A DNA stretch of 64,000 nt from Onchocerca volvulus (lineage: Eukaryota > Nematoda > Chromadorea > Rhabditida > Onchocercidae): NCBI GenBank assembly GCA_000499405.2, contig HG738138.1, positions 1,302,001 through 1,366,000 of the forward strand, read 5' to 3'. Each line of letters opens with the position of its first letter. Position 1 is the stretch's first letter. Below the pieces are notes generated by a model. The model was not told the origin of the DNA, searched no databases, and saw nothing but the letters and a program-made list of their open reading frames with translations. Position numbers and translations under genes: made by a program. Positions 1 through 16,100 of this stretch are shown here, piece by piece.

Positions 1-288
1 ATGTGATAATGCTAATTTAGCCGTTAAAAGTGCTAATTTCGACTCCCATTCAAATCATGTCTGAGATGTTTTTTTTTCAAAATTGAGGTCTTTTTTTTTT
101 TTTATAAATGTACATATCGGTCTTGCAAAAAATTCTGGTCTATTTGTTTATTTATTTTTGATCGGTAGCATCTTATTTATTCCTGTCTAATATTAAGCGG
201 AGAAATTAGCAAGAATTACGATAATAGTTATTTCTGAATCTATGTATGTTGCACCTGTATTATGGATGTAATGTTTAGTTTTATTTAG

Positions 289-3477
<3,189 letters not shown>

Positions 3478-3622
3478 TACTACATAGTTTAGAAAATTTT
3501 CAAATATTGTTTACGGGAAATTTTCCTGTGTTAAGTGTTTATTTATTTAGTTTTTATTTTCAGATATTTTGAAACATAGTTTGTCCTCTCAGACCTATCA
3601 ATGATGCTCTCTCTCTTTTGAT

Positions 3623-3628
3623 AATAAA
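3623..3628 (+). terminator. Candidate polyadenylation signal AATAAA
   Basis: This is a canonical AATAAA hexamer about 146 bases after the stop codon of the KIAA0930 homologue. Such hexamers are frequent by chance in DNA this AT-rich, so placement is only suggestive. Confidence 0.35.
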
Positions 3629-5087
3629 TGACTTGGTTTGAATTGCTAGGTTTCAAATCGCATTTCATTAGATTGTAATCTATGCTTTCTAAAACTAAAA
3701 GCTGTTTTTCTATCAAAATCGATGGTTTAGGCTTTCAGTGGAGATTACATCTTTCATTTTTTCTCGAAATATTTAGAAAAATATAGTCAAAAGATTTTAG
3801 ATTATAATTTATGAAATTATCATTGAATTGCTTTCAGTTGGACCAAGTTTTGCATTTCTTATGTATTGTATTTAGTTCTAAAAATCTGTATCCAATGTAA
3901 ATTTACGGACTTTCGCATTGCAACGGATTTTTGCATCAATTTGATAGAAATGTTCGGATGGTTGATAATTTGCCTATGTATATATTTGGACATTTTTATT
4001 CATGAAATGATTCCAACAGTATAAGTTCCAGTACTGCCTCTAGTATTGTATTTATTGTCTGTTGCATATTGTGATAGTACCTTTATCAGCAAACTCTCAT
4101 TCCAAATGATTTGATTAAAATAGGTGCATCTGTTTATGTTATTTTCAACCTTGTAATTTTAATCCGTTTGCTTAGAAATTTTCGAAAAATATAGGTGGCT
4201 TTCGACCATTCTTAGATGATTTGATACATTGTGAAGGTATTCTGACTGAAGAATTCTGAATAGTGATTCTAAATCACTCTAGATTTGCAAATGCATTTTA
4301 ATTTAAGCATCAGTGGACCAAGGTATTAAAATTCTCAAAATCTGATTCCAAACGGTTAGATGGTTACTTCTGCAAATTCTGTATAATTTGATGAAACTTC
4401 GTACGAATAGGATACAAAAAGAGAAGTTTAGAATCATGTGTGCAACTTTTATCAAGTGTATTCTGTTGTTTCCATGTCCTCCATCTTGTTCTAAATCTTG
4501 TTATATTTCTCATACTTTTATACACTACAATTCCATCTGTAAGGTTGTTTGATTATCAAGCAATTTAATCCAAGTTCAGATCTCGAGGTTCCTGTTGCAA
4601 CCATATCATCTTTTTTGCACATTTTTTCATATTTTTTAAGTCACTGAACTGGTTCCAAAATGATTTGTTCTTAGTTTATTTAGTCTTAATCCAGGAAATA
4701 TTCAAAATATTTTGGAACTAGTTGAATCAGTATTTTTTCGTCATCATCAATGTAATGGAAAATAATTCATGATAAAATGGCCAAAAGGGTTACACCTACA
4801 ACGAAGATAAAGGTTATCGATTTAGTCCGTCAGATCCTAATTGATTATTTTATTTCGATCCTCCATTCTATTTTCCTTTCTTTTCATTAATCACCAAATT
4901 TTTAATCAAGTAAAACTAAGATGATCGAAATAATTTGCTTTCTTAAATTATTGAGTGATTGAATTTCAAGAAATATTTGAAGAAATTTGGGAAATTTTCG
5001 GAATAACTTTGAGTAAAATCTTGAATCGATACAGTCAAAATAAGAAATTTAGTAAATTGCAAAATATATTCAGAATTTATTTATAGA

Positions 5088-5400
5088 TACATTTATTCAT
5101 GAAAATAACTAGCTGGCATGGCTATATCCTGCTAGTCTATAGCGACCGGCCAGCTTTAGTGTGACCCGCTCCCGGTTAATACGGAAAGTGATCAAAAATC
5201 CGGTCTGCTCACTTAATTTTACCTGTCACGGGTATGACAGGTGAAAAAAAAAAGAACAGAAATATCTAAGTAAAAACACGTGCCTATTCGAGTGCAACTT
5301 CTATTAAAATTTCAAAGCAATCGGTGAAGAACTTTCGGAGATTTAAGGTCGGTAACAAAGAACATTTACAGTTTTATTTATATAGATTTTCCAAACTGTA
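5088..5400. repeat. Candidate interspersed element with hairpin-forming, GC-richer core
   Basis: About 300 bases differ sharply in composition from the surroundings. The core (5130-5250) carries GACCGG near 5142 and CCGGTC near 5202. It also has a perfect 8-base stem, ACCTGTCA / TGACAGGT, around a 6-base loop at about 5222-5243. The block is bounded by similar AT motifs (TTTATTTATAGATACATTT on the left and TTTTATTTATATAGATTTT on the right). The sequence AATTTCAAAGCAATCGGTG followed by AACTTTCGGAGATT resembles the 3' ends of many dispersed non-autonomous elements. No protein is encoded. Family assignment would need a genome-wide copy search. Confidence 0.5.
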
Positions 5401-6858
5401 GTATGTTGAACTCCTTTTACTCCAGCTTTTTGCATTAGTTTTACTCAAGATTAAAATAAATAGCCAACTTATTTGTTTATTTCAATCTTTTCTTGGATGT
5501 CTAAGTTTCAATTATGTGTGGCGTTTGCTTAATCTAGCCACTGTCGAGTTTGTTTAACACTAATAAATTAATTTAGTAATTAGCCGGAATTTCGGTGATC
5601 TTAGTTTGCAAATTTTATAGCAAGTCCCAATGACTCTGAAATTAAAATCCAATATGATGGTAGAAAAAATTGATGAAATTCGTCGTAGAATGATTCCAAG
5701 TTTGAATTCAAATCATTATTAAAGCGAATCATTTCGTTGTATTTAAAGCTATCAGAATGATAATTTAGTCTGATATGTTCATTTAAATGAAAACGAATAG
5801 ATCTTATTCTAAAATTTTTCAAAATTATTGAAAAATTGACTACAACTTCATCGTATCATTCAGTCTTGACATCCTGTGGTGCTTTCTCCTTCATTCATTA
5901 TTCTTAATTTATGCATCCCTGACTTGAGAGAAATTTGTAATTGTAAAGAATGGATTAGATTAGGTAACAATATTGTTTCGGATAAATGTCTGAAATAAAA
6001 TTTAGCATTTATTAGATTTTACTATGAAATCTTTTAAATGAAAATTACGATAAGAATTATTATGAATTTCTTAAAAAAAAAAAAAAAAAAAAAAAGGAAA
6101 ATTTCCGAGTAAAAAAACACATATTATTTTACTATGCAAGCAATTTATCAAATTCCTAGTCATAGTTATCGTTTTTTTTTTCCAAATGAATTTTTTTAAA
6201 AAAAAAAAGAAGTAATAATAATTCTGATCATAAATTTCATTCATGTTAAATTTTGCAGTCTTTGAAACTTCGAGAAACGATTGAAATATATGCAATTAAT
6301 TTGCTTTTTTCTCCGAAATTCGACACAAGAAAAGAAAAAAAATGCAATGGTCAAGTTCTTGTTTAAAAAATTTTCCCATTCTTTCTCTTTCTTTTTTATT
6401 TTTGTTTTTCCATACATTTTCATTGGATTGTGAAGAAAAGTGATGAACTTAATGAAAAAACGAAATGTCATTTTTAGGCCATTGAAAAGAGCCGCCGATA
6501 CGCACAACCATGCATTTATATTTATATTTATATACCAAAGAGAAAAAAAAAAAAAAGAAGGGATATTTCAATATAAATAGGTATTTATAAAAGTGGTCTT
6601 TCTTTCACATATTCTTGATTTATTTCTCCAATTTTTTTAAGTGCTGATCAGTTGTGTTTTGTATCGTCCATTTCCTTTTTTTTTTTTTTTTTTGAAAAAA
6701 AAAAGTTTGAAAATCCTCTTCTTGTCCTTATTTCCCACTTTTTTCATTAATATCGCTTTCATCGCTTTCACCACCATTTTAATCAAATATTTAATCTTTG
6801 CTAAAAATCTAACATATTTTTCTTTTTTTCAAAAATTCAATCAAAATTTTGTTTCTGT

Positions 6859-6921
6859 AAAAAAAAAAAGAAAAAAAAGAAAAAAAGAAAAGAAGAAAAA
6901 GAAAAGAAAGGAAAAGAAAAA
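6859..6921 (+). repeat. Purine (A/G) tract
   Basis: This is an uninterrupted run of A and G built from AAAAG-like units. The low-complexity tract produces spurious ORFs on both strands. Confidence 0.8.
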
Positions 6922-7374
6922 GTCGAATTGTTCGAATTCTAAAAGTACAACAATTAAAAGACAAAATAGAATTTAATTGATTCCTATATGTTGCAATCCA
7001 ATGATGGGTAGTAAATACATTTATAAAATTGAGGAGAATTAGGTAAAAATTTGAAATTTTTTGATTAAAATAATTTGTAATCACATTTTTCATTATGAAT
7101 TAATCAGTTTATATTGATAATCTAGTAAGGAGATGGATTAAAATAAATAATTGTTTTTTTTTTTGTTTTTTTTTTCAATATCTTCGGTAGGTTGATTGAT
7201 TAATTGTTCTATCCGATATTAGATTACTATGTCGATGGAAAGTTATACTTTTACTGGATCTCCAACCAGTTCTGATTAAAACATAGACAAATTTCGTAGA
7301 AAGAAATTTATTTAAATTTAATAAATTTTTATATACAAAAAATTCATAATTGCGATATATTATAGCGACGTCGA

Positions 7375-10300
7375 ATGATCCAACTTCTATTAGCTGTTGT
7401 GCTAATTACTGTAAGTTACTGCAAATAATTTATTTACTTTCTCATTAATATTTTTCTTTGTTTTGCAATTCTTTTTTTTTTTTCAAACATATTCTTAATA
7501 AAAAAAACTCAAATTCACTTTTGTAACTTTGTTCTCTTTCCCTTTCTAAAAAAGAATAAAAATGGCATTATTCGAGTTATTTAATTCAAAATAGGATAGA
7601 ATGAAACAGAATAAAATTGAATAAAATATAATAAGATACAGATGGAACAAATGAAAATGGATGAAATAAAATGGAATAGAATAGGCATAAATATGATTTT
7701 ATATGTTTAAAATTAATATTTAACAGCTAACAAAATTTGTTTAAATTTGATATTTTTATTGATATTTTGTTCTTTGTTTTTTGTTTTTTTTTTCTTTTAA
7801 ATTCACATACAAAATTTTAGTTATTAGGTTAAATTGAATTTAGAATTTCATGTCAAAGTATTTAAAAGAACTAAATTCGAGTCATAAAAAATCATTTTAA
7901 ATTAGGATTAAATCATTTCACTCGTAGGTCTGTAAGGCGCAATATGGTGAAGTGGCAGCACCAGCTCCAGCACCTCCGTTAAATTATGCACCAAATGTTC
8001 CGGAAGAAATCCCTTATACAAGTGAAACTTCGTATCCAGAAAATGAGTACGGAAATGTTGCGAAACCGGTCGCTCAGCCAGAAACTCAGTTATCGCCCAC
8101 GCAACAACATCTTAACAATGTAACTTGTCTTTTACCGCCAAGTCAAATACCACAACAACCATCGTCGACTACGGCACCACCATCTTCATCTCCAAGAACA
8201 TCCAGACCCACACCTAGATCAAGACCTCAACCACCTCAAACTACACGGCGAACAACACGTCGACCAAGCGTTACCACGCGACGGACTACATCGTCTTCAA
8301 GAAGATACGGATCATCACGTCCGACCAGAACAACTCGGAATCAAACAGTACGGCTAATAATTGATAAATCATTGATTACTTGTTCAAAATTATCTTTTTA
8401 AAAATTGATTTATTTTACAATATAGAATGATTGGGACAAATCCCTAAAAATTTAATATGTCTCTTAATTTAATGGTACCACTTAATTCTCGGATATTCTG
8501 GAATAGTTTGACGCATTAATTAATTTACTAATTTAAAATTTTGGATTAAGAAAGAAATTTTGAAATTCAGAAATAAGGCCACCAGAGAGAAACAAAAAAT
8601 GGACAATTCTTAATATGATATCAAAAAGAATAACAATATTATTGAACTAATTATTTAAATCACAACTTTTCAGTCAAGATCAACAAGAAGACCGGTAGAT
8701 CAAACGACCCAGTCTGGTTTTAGAGGTAATCAGGCTCAACTTTAAGTTATATTAGTTATTCATTAAATCATTTTTTTGTGAATTAATTTGAAAATCCGAA
8801 TTAACTACAGGATAAATTCCGAAGATATCTTAGCACAGTTGGATTTAAATCATTGGAGATTAAATTGATATCTAACTTCATGATTAACATATTTCAATTT
8901 TCCGAAAAAAAAAAAACTTCAATTTGTCGATCAAAATTTAGGAAAAAAGTGAGAAAAGAAGCTAAAAATTTCAATAATATGACTAATTGTTACTTTTTAT
9001 TTCAGGTTGCGCATCAGCTCCTGATATGCTTTTCGTAATAGATTCAACGAGTTCAGTAAGACAATTCTTTGAGGATCATCGTGCTTATATTATTACTATA
9101 GTCAAACTTATTCTTCCTGAATTTGATAATGAAACAATGATTGGAGGTAATGATTATTCATATTCAAATTTTTTGCTATTAATTTTTTTTGTAACAAAAA
9201 AAAAAAATAATTGAATGTTGAAAGATCTATTTGTTTTTTACTTTAAAACAAAAAAAATAATTTTAAAATTTCCCGCCAAGTTTTAAATTAGAAAGAAAAT
9301 GATTTCATCCACTTTTAAATTTTATATCGTATAACTTTCAATACTTAATAATCACTACTAATATTACTTTTTTAATACTTTTTTTTGCAGTAATTGAGTA
9401 TAGCAGTCCTTTACGACGTCAAGTGAAACTACCGTTTACAGCACATAAAAATCGAGCCGAAATTATCAGAGTTATTGAAAGTAATTCATACACTTTGAAG
9501 TTTGAATTTTTAGTTTTATTTTAAAAATTTAACGAAAATATATAAATGAAAATATAAAAATTTCTGCAAACATTGATTAATTTTTATCGTATGTTCAACA
9601 ATTTGCAAAAGAAAATTTCTGATAATTGATGAAAGTGATTAATTATCAGGTCAAATGTAAATTCTGATCAATTTCATATTTGCATATCAAATTTTAATTT
9701 TGCATATTCTTGAAGACATACCATTCTTTGCCGGTATAACTGCTACCGGAGCAGCATTGGAATTAGCTTTGCAAGTATTGCAAAATCGACGCTCCGGTAC
9801 GCTTACTAATGTTATCGTCCTTACCGATGGTTTTAGGTATGATTCGAAATTTTAATTAAATTTGCGAAAAAAAAGAATTTCACAAAAATTAATTATAGTT
9901 ACATCAATTTTACAACTTCTGTTTATTACTAATTTAAGAATTATATTTTACTAAAAGGATGAAAATCGCAAACTTGCGAAGAAAAAAACACAAAATTTTT
10001 TCAAGTTCTTACAATTTCAAAAAAAAAAAAAAAAAGGACTTCAACTTCAATCTATTAATACTCTAAAAAAAATTTTATTTAATCTGATTCGCCATAGAAA
10101 TGGCAAAAAAAAAAAAAAAAAAGAATTAGTGGAAAATTAGGAAAAATCGCTAAAAATTTCTTCAACTTTAACTATCTTTCAAAATTCTCAGCTCAAATTT
10201 ACCAAAAAAAAAAAATTTCAAATTTTTGGAAGGAAAGAAAAATTTGAACGAGAATGGACTTTTTTTTTTTTTTTTAAAATCAAATGACATATAAATATCA

Positions 10301-11336
10301 TTTGTACGAATTAGACGAAGTAAGCAGATTGAAAAGAGACATAAGTAGTGATAGCAAAGATTGTATTATCAGTGCTATCACCGCTATCATTGCTATAATG
10401 TATATATATCTTTTCGAAAAGCAGTATATTATATTATCATAACATATCATGAAACCACACACGCAGATACAAATATTATTTCTCGGAAAACTGTTCGAAA
10501 AATCATCTTTGATAGAAGGAAAGTCGTCTATCATATAAAATTTGCAAAGACCACCCATGAGGTTTTCATTTCAACAAAACTTGCAAACATTACGGTTGCT
10601 GCCCGAGACCACCCAAGAAGTTTCAACGATTTGTTGACAACAATTTGTGGTATATCATTTTTTATTACTGCTTGTGTTCATTTCAGTTATGATTATGTGG
10701 AACAGCCATCAATGATGCTTCATCGATTACCTAACGTTCGAACTTTTACCGCAACAGTTACCGAGACATGGAGGCAGTAAGCCTAAATAATAATAATAAT
10801 AATACATTACCATTTCGTTCCTTTTTTTTTTCTAAGTTTCAATAAAATCGGAAATATTATGATGGTTTTTTTTTCTCTGAAATTTTCTAAAAATTAATTA
10901 TCTAATTAAAAAATTCCATGAAATGCGTGTGTGTGTTTTTTTTACTAAAGATTATTTAGAAAAAAAAAAAGGATTAAAAATAAATATGGAAAATATTTTT
11001 TGGAAGACGGCATTTAATACGGTGTGACTGAGAAAGAAGAGAAAATGATAAGCTGATAGAGAAGGATGATGGAGGGGATGATAGGTTGATAGAAAAGGGT
11101 GATAGAGATGATAAGTTTTTTTTTTTTTTCGAGATAATCGTTCTCGTTGAAATTTCCTCAAATTATCTTGAGAAATTATTGCTCTCTATTTCAGGTATGA
11201 GCTAGAAACAATTGCCGGTGATGAAAAAAGAGTATTCAAAGGGAAAGATTCCGCACGTGAATTAGCCAAAGCGCTTATGTCTTGTGATAGTGGATCACGA
11301 CTTCCTAGTTCTCGACGAAATAATTTGTTCAAGTGA
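7375..11336 (+). CDS. Secreted protein with Pro/Thr/Arg-rich linker and von Willebrand factor A domain
   Basis: Eight exons: 7375-7410, 7928-8347, 8674-8725, 9006-9146, 9391-9480, 9716-9836, 10687-10776 and 11195-11336 (TGA), 363 aa. Residues 1-16 form a signal peptide (MIQLLLAVVLITVCKA, cleavage before QYGE). Residues about 20-165 are a low-complexity linker rich in Pro, Thr, Ser and Arg with repeated TRR/RTT motifs. The vWA domain follows from about residue 171. APDMLFVIDSTSS carries a variant MIDAS (D182-x-T184-x-S186 rather than DxSxS), GITATGAALELAL supplies the threonine region, and VIVLTDG gives D284. The domain suggests metal-dependent adhesion in the extracellular matrix or cuticle, which is inference. 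The exon-7 segment YDYVEQPSMMLHRLPN is atypical of short vWA proteins. Good confidence in the exon model; specific role unknown. Confidence 0.88.
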
Positions 11337-13105
11337 TAACAAACAGATCTTTGGTCATTTCACAACATAATTTTTGCATCACGTATATCAAATTGATCAA
11401 AAAAAAAAAAAAGATTTCATTTTTATTACAAACTTTTCTATCTTATCCATTCACGACTAAACTGTTGTTAGCAGTTTAATTCATTGAAATCTTCACTATA
11501 CGATATATGGCATTTCCACTTATTTGACGTTTCCGGAATATACCGATGTATCTTCACCGTTAGATAATTAGATAATTAGTCTTATTTAATATTCCACATA
11601 TCTCCATTTTTCATCACAAGATAGTGTAAAAACTAGTCCTACCTAATTTCTTTTGATTTTTGATTTCCATTAGCTTTTCAGTCGAGAAATAAATGCGAAA
11701 AACGAATGGTCCTTATTTGCAAAATCATAAATTCATCCTTACTCATTTCTCATCTCTTGATCATATCACCTGACTGTTGCATTTTGATAACTTCGACGCC
11801 ACGTAAAAATGATTAGAAAGACTGTTTAAAGCTAACTGATATAAATCAGAAAATAAAAATGATTGGATTCTCCTAAATGTCCAACGGATTTGGTTCCATT
11901 TCATTCAACAACAACAAAATCTTTTTCTCCTTTTGAGCTATAGATATTTTGAAATAAAAATTTCTTATTTTTGTCAGGTTTTAAATTGCATCACACGTAA
12001 AACACAGCTTTTTTAAAACTATCTTTGAAAATTGCAACAGAATGAAGCCTGCACTGCATCACTGCAGGTATGGATTTAATTGCACATTATGACAGTGATA
12101 TTTACGCATCGTTTTATATGCTTTGATTGAAATAGTTGATACATGGAAGAAATTCTTTTAAAATTTCAATCCATTAAATTACAGTCATTTGCTAGTAGCT
12201 CCTTGCCTGTTGAGCTAATGACTTGATCTTGAATTATCATCACATGAATTATCGAGAGGTAAAATACAGGAACGACACAATCAAAAAGAATTATTGACAT
12301 TTTGTCATTTTGTCATTATGAATCATCACATCCATTTGAATCCTTTCATTTCAGTCTTCTATTCTTGCCCACATTAATGCTATTTTAAAGGAGTAAAGTT
12401 TACAAATTATCGCATAAATTCTTTATTGTCATTCATTTTGATGACAAATATACAAGGCAAGAAATCTAAATCAAAAACGCTGTCAGCTACTGTGAAACAA
12501 TTGATCAGTATTCTCCGATCTAAAACAAATGAAAAAAATTTCGGTCTATATGACAATGACAATACATAAATTTATTCAATCTTCTTGTGCCTATTACATT
12601 CGGAATGTAGGCCAAATTCTTCAAAGCAGCGATGACTGATACATGCTAGATGTGAATACATTTTATATCAGCTAAAAAAAAAAAAAGAAAGAAAGAGAAA
12701 AATACAAGAATCAAATAAAGTAATAGCAAGACATGAGTAAATAAAAGCACGTATTTAGACGAAAAATATAAAGGCAGCAACTGCTGAGAATAAAAATACA
12801 CTGATTGAAGACTCGAATTTAGGGCAAATATAAAAAAGAATATAGGATAAGTAAAACATTACGATATGATTTCATCAGTAATAAAAATCAAACACAATCC
12901 ATCTGAATGATCAATACAGGACAGGTTGAATACCAGTGAGCACTTGACGACATCAGAGAACAGAGAGAATTAAATCAATTTTCAAGTATAATAGGTAAAA
13001 ACATAGCATTTTTGATGAGGGACAAATCATCGATCGTAAAAAAAAAGATAAAGCAGAGGGCAAAAGGGCATTTAGGATAAAAAGATACAAAAACATGTAC
13101 AGAAC
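11337..13105. other. Convergent intergenic region
   Basis: This lies between the vWA gene (+) and the coiled-coil gene (-), so both 3' UTRs should fall here. I see no coding exons, RNA genes or strong repeats. The only local structure is a short inverted repeat CCTGCA...TGCAGG near 12048-12068. Confidence 0.6.
11688..11693 (+). terminator. Candidate polyadenylation signal AATAAA
   Basis: AATAAA lies about 350 bases after the stop of the vWA gene, in GAGAAATAAATGCG. Weak evidence given base composition. Confidence 0.3.
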
Positions 13106-16100
13106 TCATAACAAATGCGGATGTAAAGTTTGCGTGCCATTTTTCACTTTAAGAAGGATGACATTTTGGGGATTTCGTTGGCGAAAATTTTTGAGGGCTT
13201 TTTGTTTTCTGTTCATATATTACTTTGCTTCGTCCTAAAAATTCAGATTTGGAACTTCTGGATGAAGTGATCAGTTTTTAAAAAATACTCCCAGTGACAT
13301 GATTTTAGAAAATTCAACTACAGACTTTTTATTGCACTGCAGGGATGAATAAATATATATAAAGAAAATTTTGGTTTTGAATCTCAGCAAAATAATTAGC
13401 TTACAGTGTTTTAAGTAGCAGCCAGTATGGTCTGATTTAAGTCTCGTTATGGCTAAAGAAGATAGTATGAGCTAATATGAGTGCAAAAAAACTTTAAAAT
13501 CATAAAATGAAAATAAAAATTTTCTCAAGACATTAATTCATTCAATTTACCTTCCGCAGTTTCTACTGTTGCTTTATGTTGAATAGGATTTTTTTGACCT
13601 TTCTTCTCATCATCCTAAAATATATTCAAACCTTGCAATATACAAAGCAAATGAATAATATCGCATAATAAATCTTTCAATAGGATTCCATCGTTGAAGA
13701 TAATCAATGCAGACTAGAATAAAGCCAGAGAATCTATATTTTAATTAGAAGCATCTGAATGGAATATGCTTATTCAAAGATAGCCATTAAAGGAATTCCC
13801 CAAACAAAATTAGGATATTACGGAAAATTACTTCTACTTTTTTAGAACCTGACGAAGTCCAATGTCTTGGAGGCCACTCGACCATATCACTGTAATCGAT
13901 TTCTGGACGACGTGTTTCTTCCCTTATGAAAACCCTCGGTTGTTCTAATGTAGGGTAAGAAAGTTTGTTATACTGCTTTTCCAAATTTCGTAACCTATTT
14001 TCAAAATCCTGAAACAAATTTTATGCAATCGAAAAAATAAAATACTCGATAAATATTATTCAGTACAAATTATTCGAAACTCCATTTGTTTACAGCAGAA
14101 GCAATTGCAAATATAAATCGCAAATTCTAGTTAAAAATTAAATTAATGTCAATCGAAACATACCATCTGCCGAATGCCAAGTTGCTCAGCATAGACCAAT
14201 CCTGCTCTCATGTCATGTTTTTCCGCCCCAAAATTCTCCATTTCTGTAGCTCGACTTTCGTTTTCCATAATGGCCTTATTGCTAAAGTCCTCGACTGTTT
14301 CAGAAAGAGCTTCTAGCTTAGCATTTATCCTCTTTTCAATCATTTGGAGATCATTCTGTTTACTATCAATGACAACAAGTAAATCACCCAAATTATCCAT
14401 ACGTCTCACCACACTGTTATCGATTTTCTAAAAAAAGAAGAAAAAAAAGCTATTAGCAAATTTTTTTCTTAAAAATTATATCTCATTCTTTCATTTTATG
14501 CTAATATTCTCTTGTACATAGCTGAAAAATTTTTTGAAAGGTTGAGAAATAATGACCGAAAAATTTTCAAAAGTAAAGAATGGCTGTCCTTTAAGAGCGA
14601 ATTTTTGGGACTTTTGAAGAGAAGCTTTATCAGTGAGTGTTGTAATCATTACCTGCTCCGCATTTTCCAAATGTTTCATGATTCTGCATACATTTTCAGA
14701 AAGTTTTTCTGCTTGTTTCATATGAAAATTCTCTAGTATTAATTGAATTTCTGCGCTCATTTCTGCTTTAAAATCCTGAAACTATCAAATATCTTGAGAT
14801 AGTGAAACTTTATTTTATATGATTTATGAAAAGAAACGTATTAAAAAAAAAAAACCATGGAAACTTTCGCTCCTGAACAGCTTTCCTTATCAACATTGCT
14901 GTGCGGTGGTTCTCCTGGCTGAAATTTTTTAAAATTCATTCAACTTATTGCACTTGAATCCAAAAATGCCCCGTACCCCCAATAGTTTCGCATAAACTTG
15001 CTACTGAGTATTATGCAATGAAAGAAAATTGCACACCTCCTGTTCTTCCTTATTCTTTGCTTCCATGAAAACTAGAAGCCGTTCAGCCAAAGATCCAAGA
15101 TGAGGGTCATCGTCAATAATGATTTTGATTGCTGCTTCGAGACCATCCAAAGCAAATTGTATATTTTCTTCTCCCATCCATGCAAGATCCGAATTCTTTG
15201 CTTCGACTCTGAATTTTTCCATAATCGAACTCAATTTTTTCTCCAGCCAACGATTAAACTCTTTCGGTTCCATTTTTCCAACTTTCACATCTTTTACGTC
15301 ACCAGTGGCTAATTCAAGACGACGACGCAGTTCCATATTATCATTATGAGCCTTTGCAAGCATCGTTTCAAGCTGCTTAACTTTAATCTGGCTGGAACGG
15401 TACAACTGTTCTGTCATTGTCAAGTTTGCTTCTGATGTACGTATTTGTTTCTGTTTTTGTTTTTCGAGTTCATCTGTGGCTTTCAGTTGCATATTCTAAA
15501 ATGATTATGAGACCATTTCCAAACTGATAATACAAGACAAATGAAGTCTAAATCGAAGTAAACTGAATTCAAGATTGAAATCAAGAAATTTATTCTTACA
15601 CTTAGTGATTAACAATGAAGAAATTTAGCAAGATATTACTATTTTCTGATACCAGTTAATCAAGTCCTTCCTAAGATAAGATGAATGAAAACAAACAAGA
15701 TATAATAATGAGGATTTGCAGCCCAAAATGAAGAAGGAATAAAAGAATATCCAGAAAAATCCTTGATCTTATTGCGGCCTCGTTCTTTTAGTTCTCATAT
15801 TTGTACATACCTGTATGGCATTTGATAGTTGTACATTTTTTTCTTTCTGCTTTTCCAACAAGTCACCCAAAATGCTGACTTTCTCCTGAGCTTCGGTTAG
15901 CTGAAATTTTGATAGTTTTTATTTATTGAGAAGTCTTAGCTAGTACATTTACAATTTGAACTCAGTCTGTAAAATAGAAAAATTTGTTACTTTTGCTAGT
16001 AAAACATCTCGTTCATTTATGTTCTGTTCTGCTTTCAATTCGAAAGCGCGAATCTGCTCGACTGAAGCTTCCTGAAGGACTTTAATCTTCTCTCTGAGTT

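Larger units (their letters stand above)
3478..7374. other. Intergenic region between the KIAA0930 homologue and the vWA gene
   Basis: There are no coding exons I can support here. ORFs in 5601-7093 lie in homopolymer-rich sequence and lack splice or homology support. The region holds a GC-richer repeat candidate near 5088-5400, a purine tract at 6859-6921, and several poly-A/T runs (for example around 6070-6095 and 6674-6692). It contains the 3' UTR of the left gene and the presumed promoter of the secreted vWA gene. Confidence 0.6.

Noticed and set aside
1..288. Additional upstream exon of the KIAA0930 homologue
   Set aside because: I could not find a segment with family similarity and compatible phase before 289; the missing N-terminus probably lies outside the window.
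5601..7093. Several ORFs of 73-111 codons on both strands
   Set aside because: They translate homopolymer and A/G-rich tracts (long Phe, Lys runs), overlap each other on both strands, and have no splice or homology support.
10298..10780. 86- and 139-codon ORFs on opposite strands
   Set aside because: They lie mostly in intron 6 of the vWA gene. Only 10687-10776 is coding, in the frame set by the flanking exons.
15100..15349. Plus-strand ORFs of 70-76 codons
   Set aside because: They are antisense shadows of the 459-base exon 15037-15495 of the coiled-coil gene, whose frame is supported by phase-consistent neighbours.
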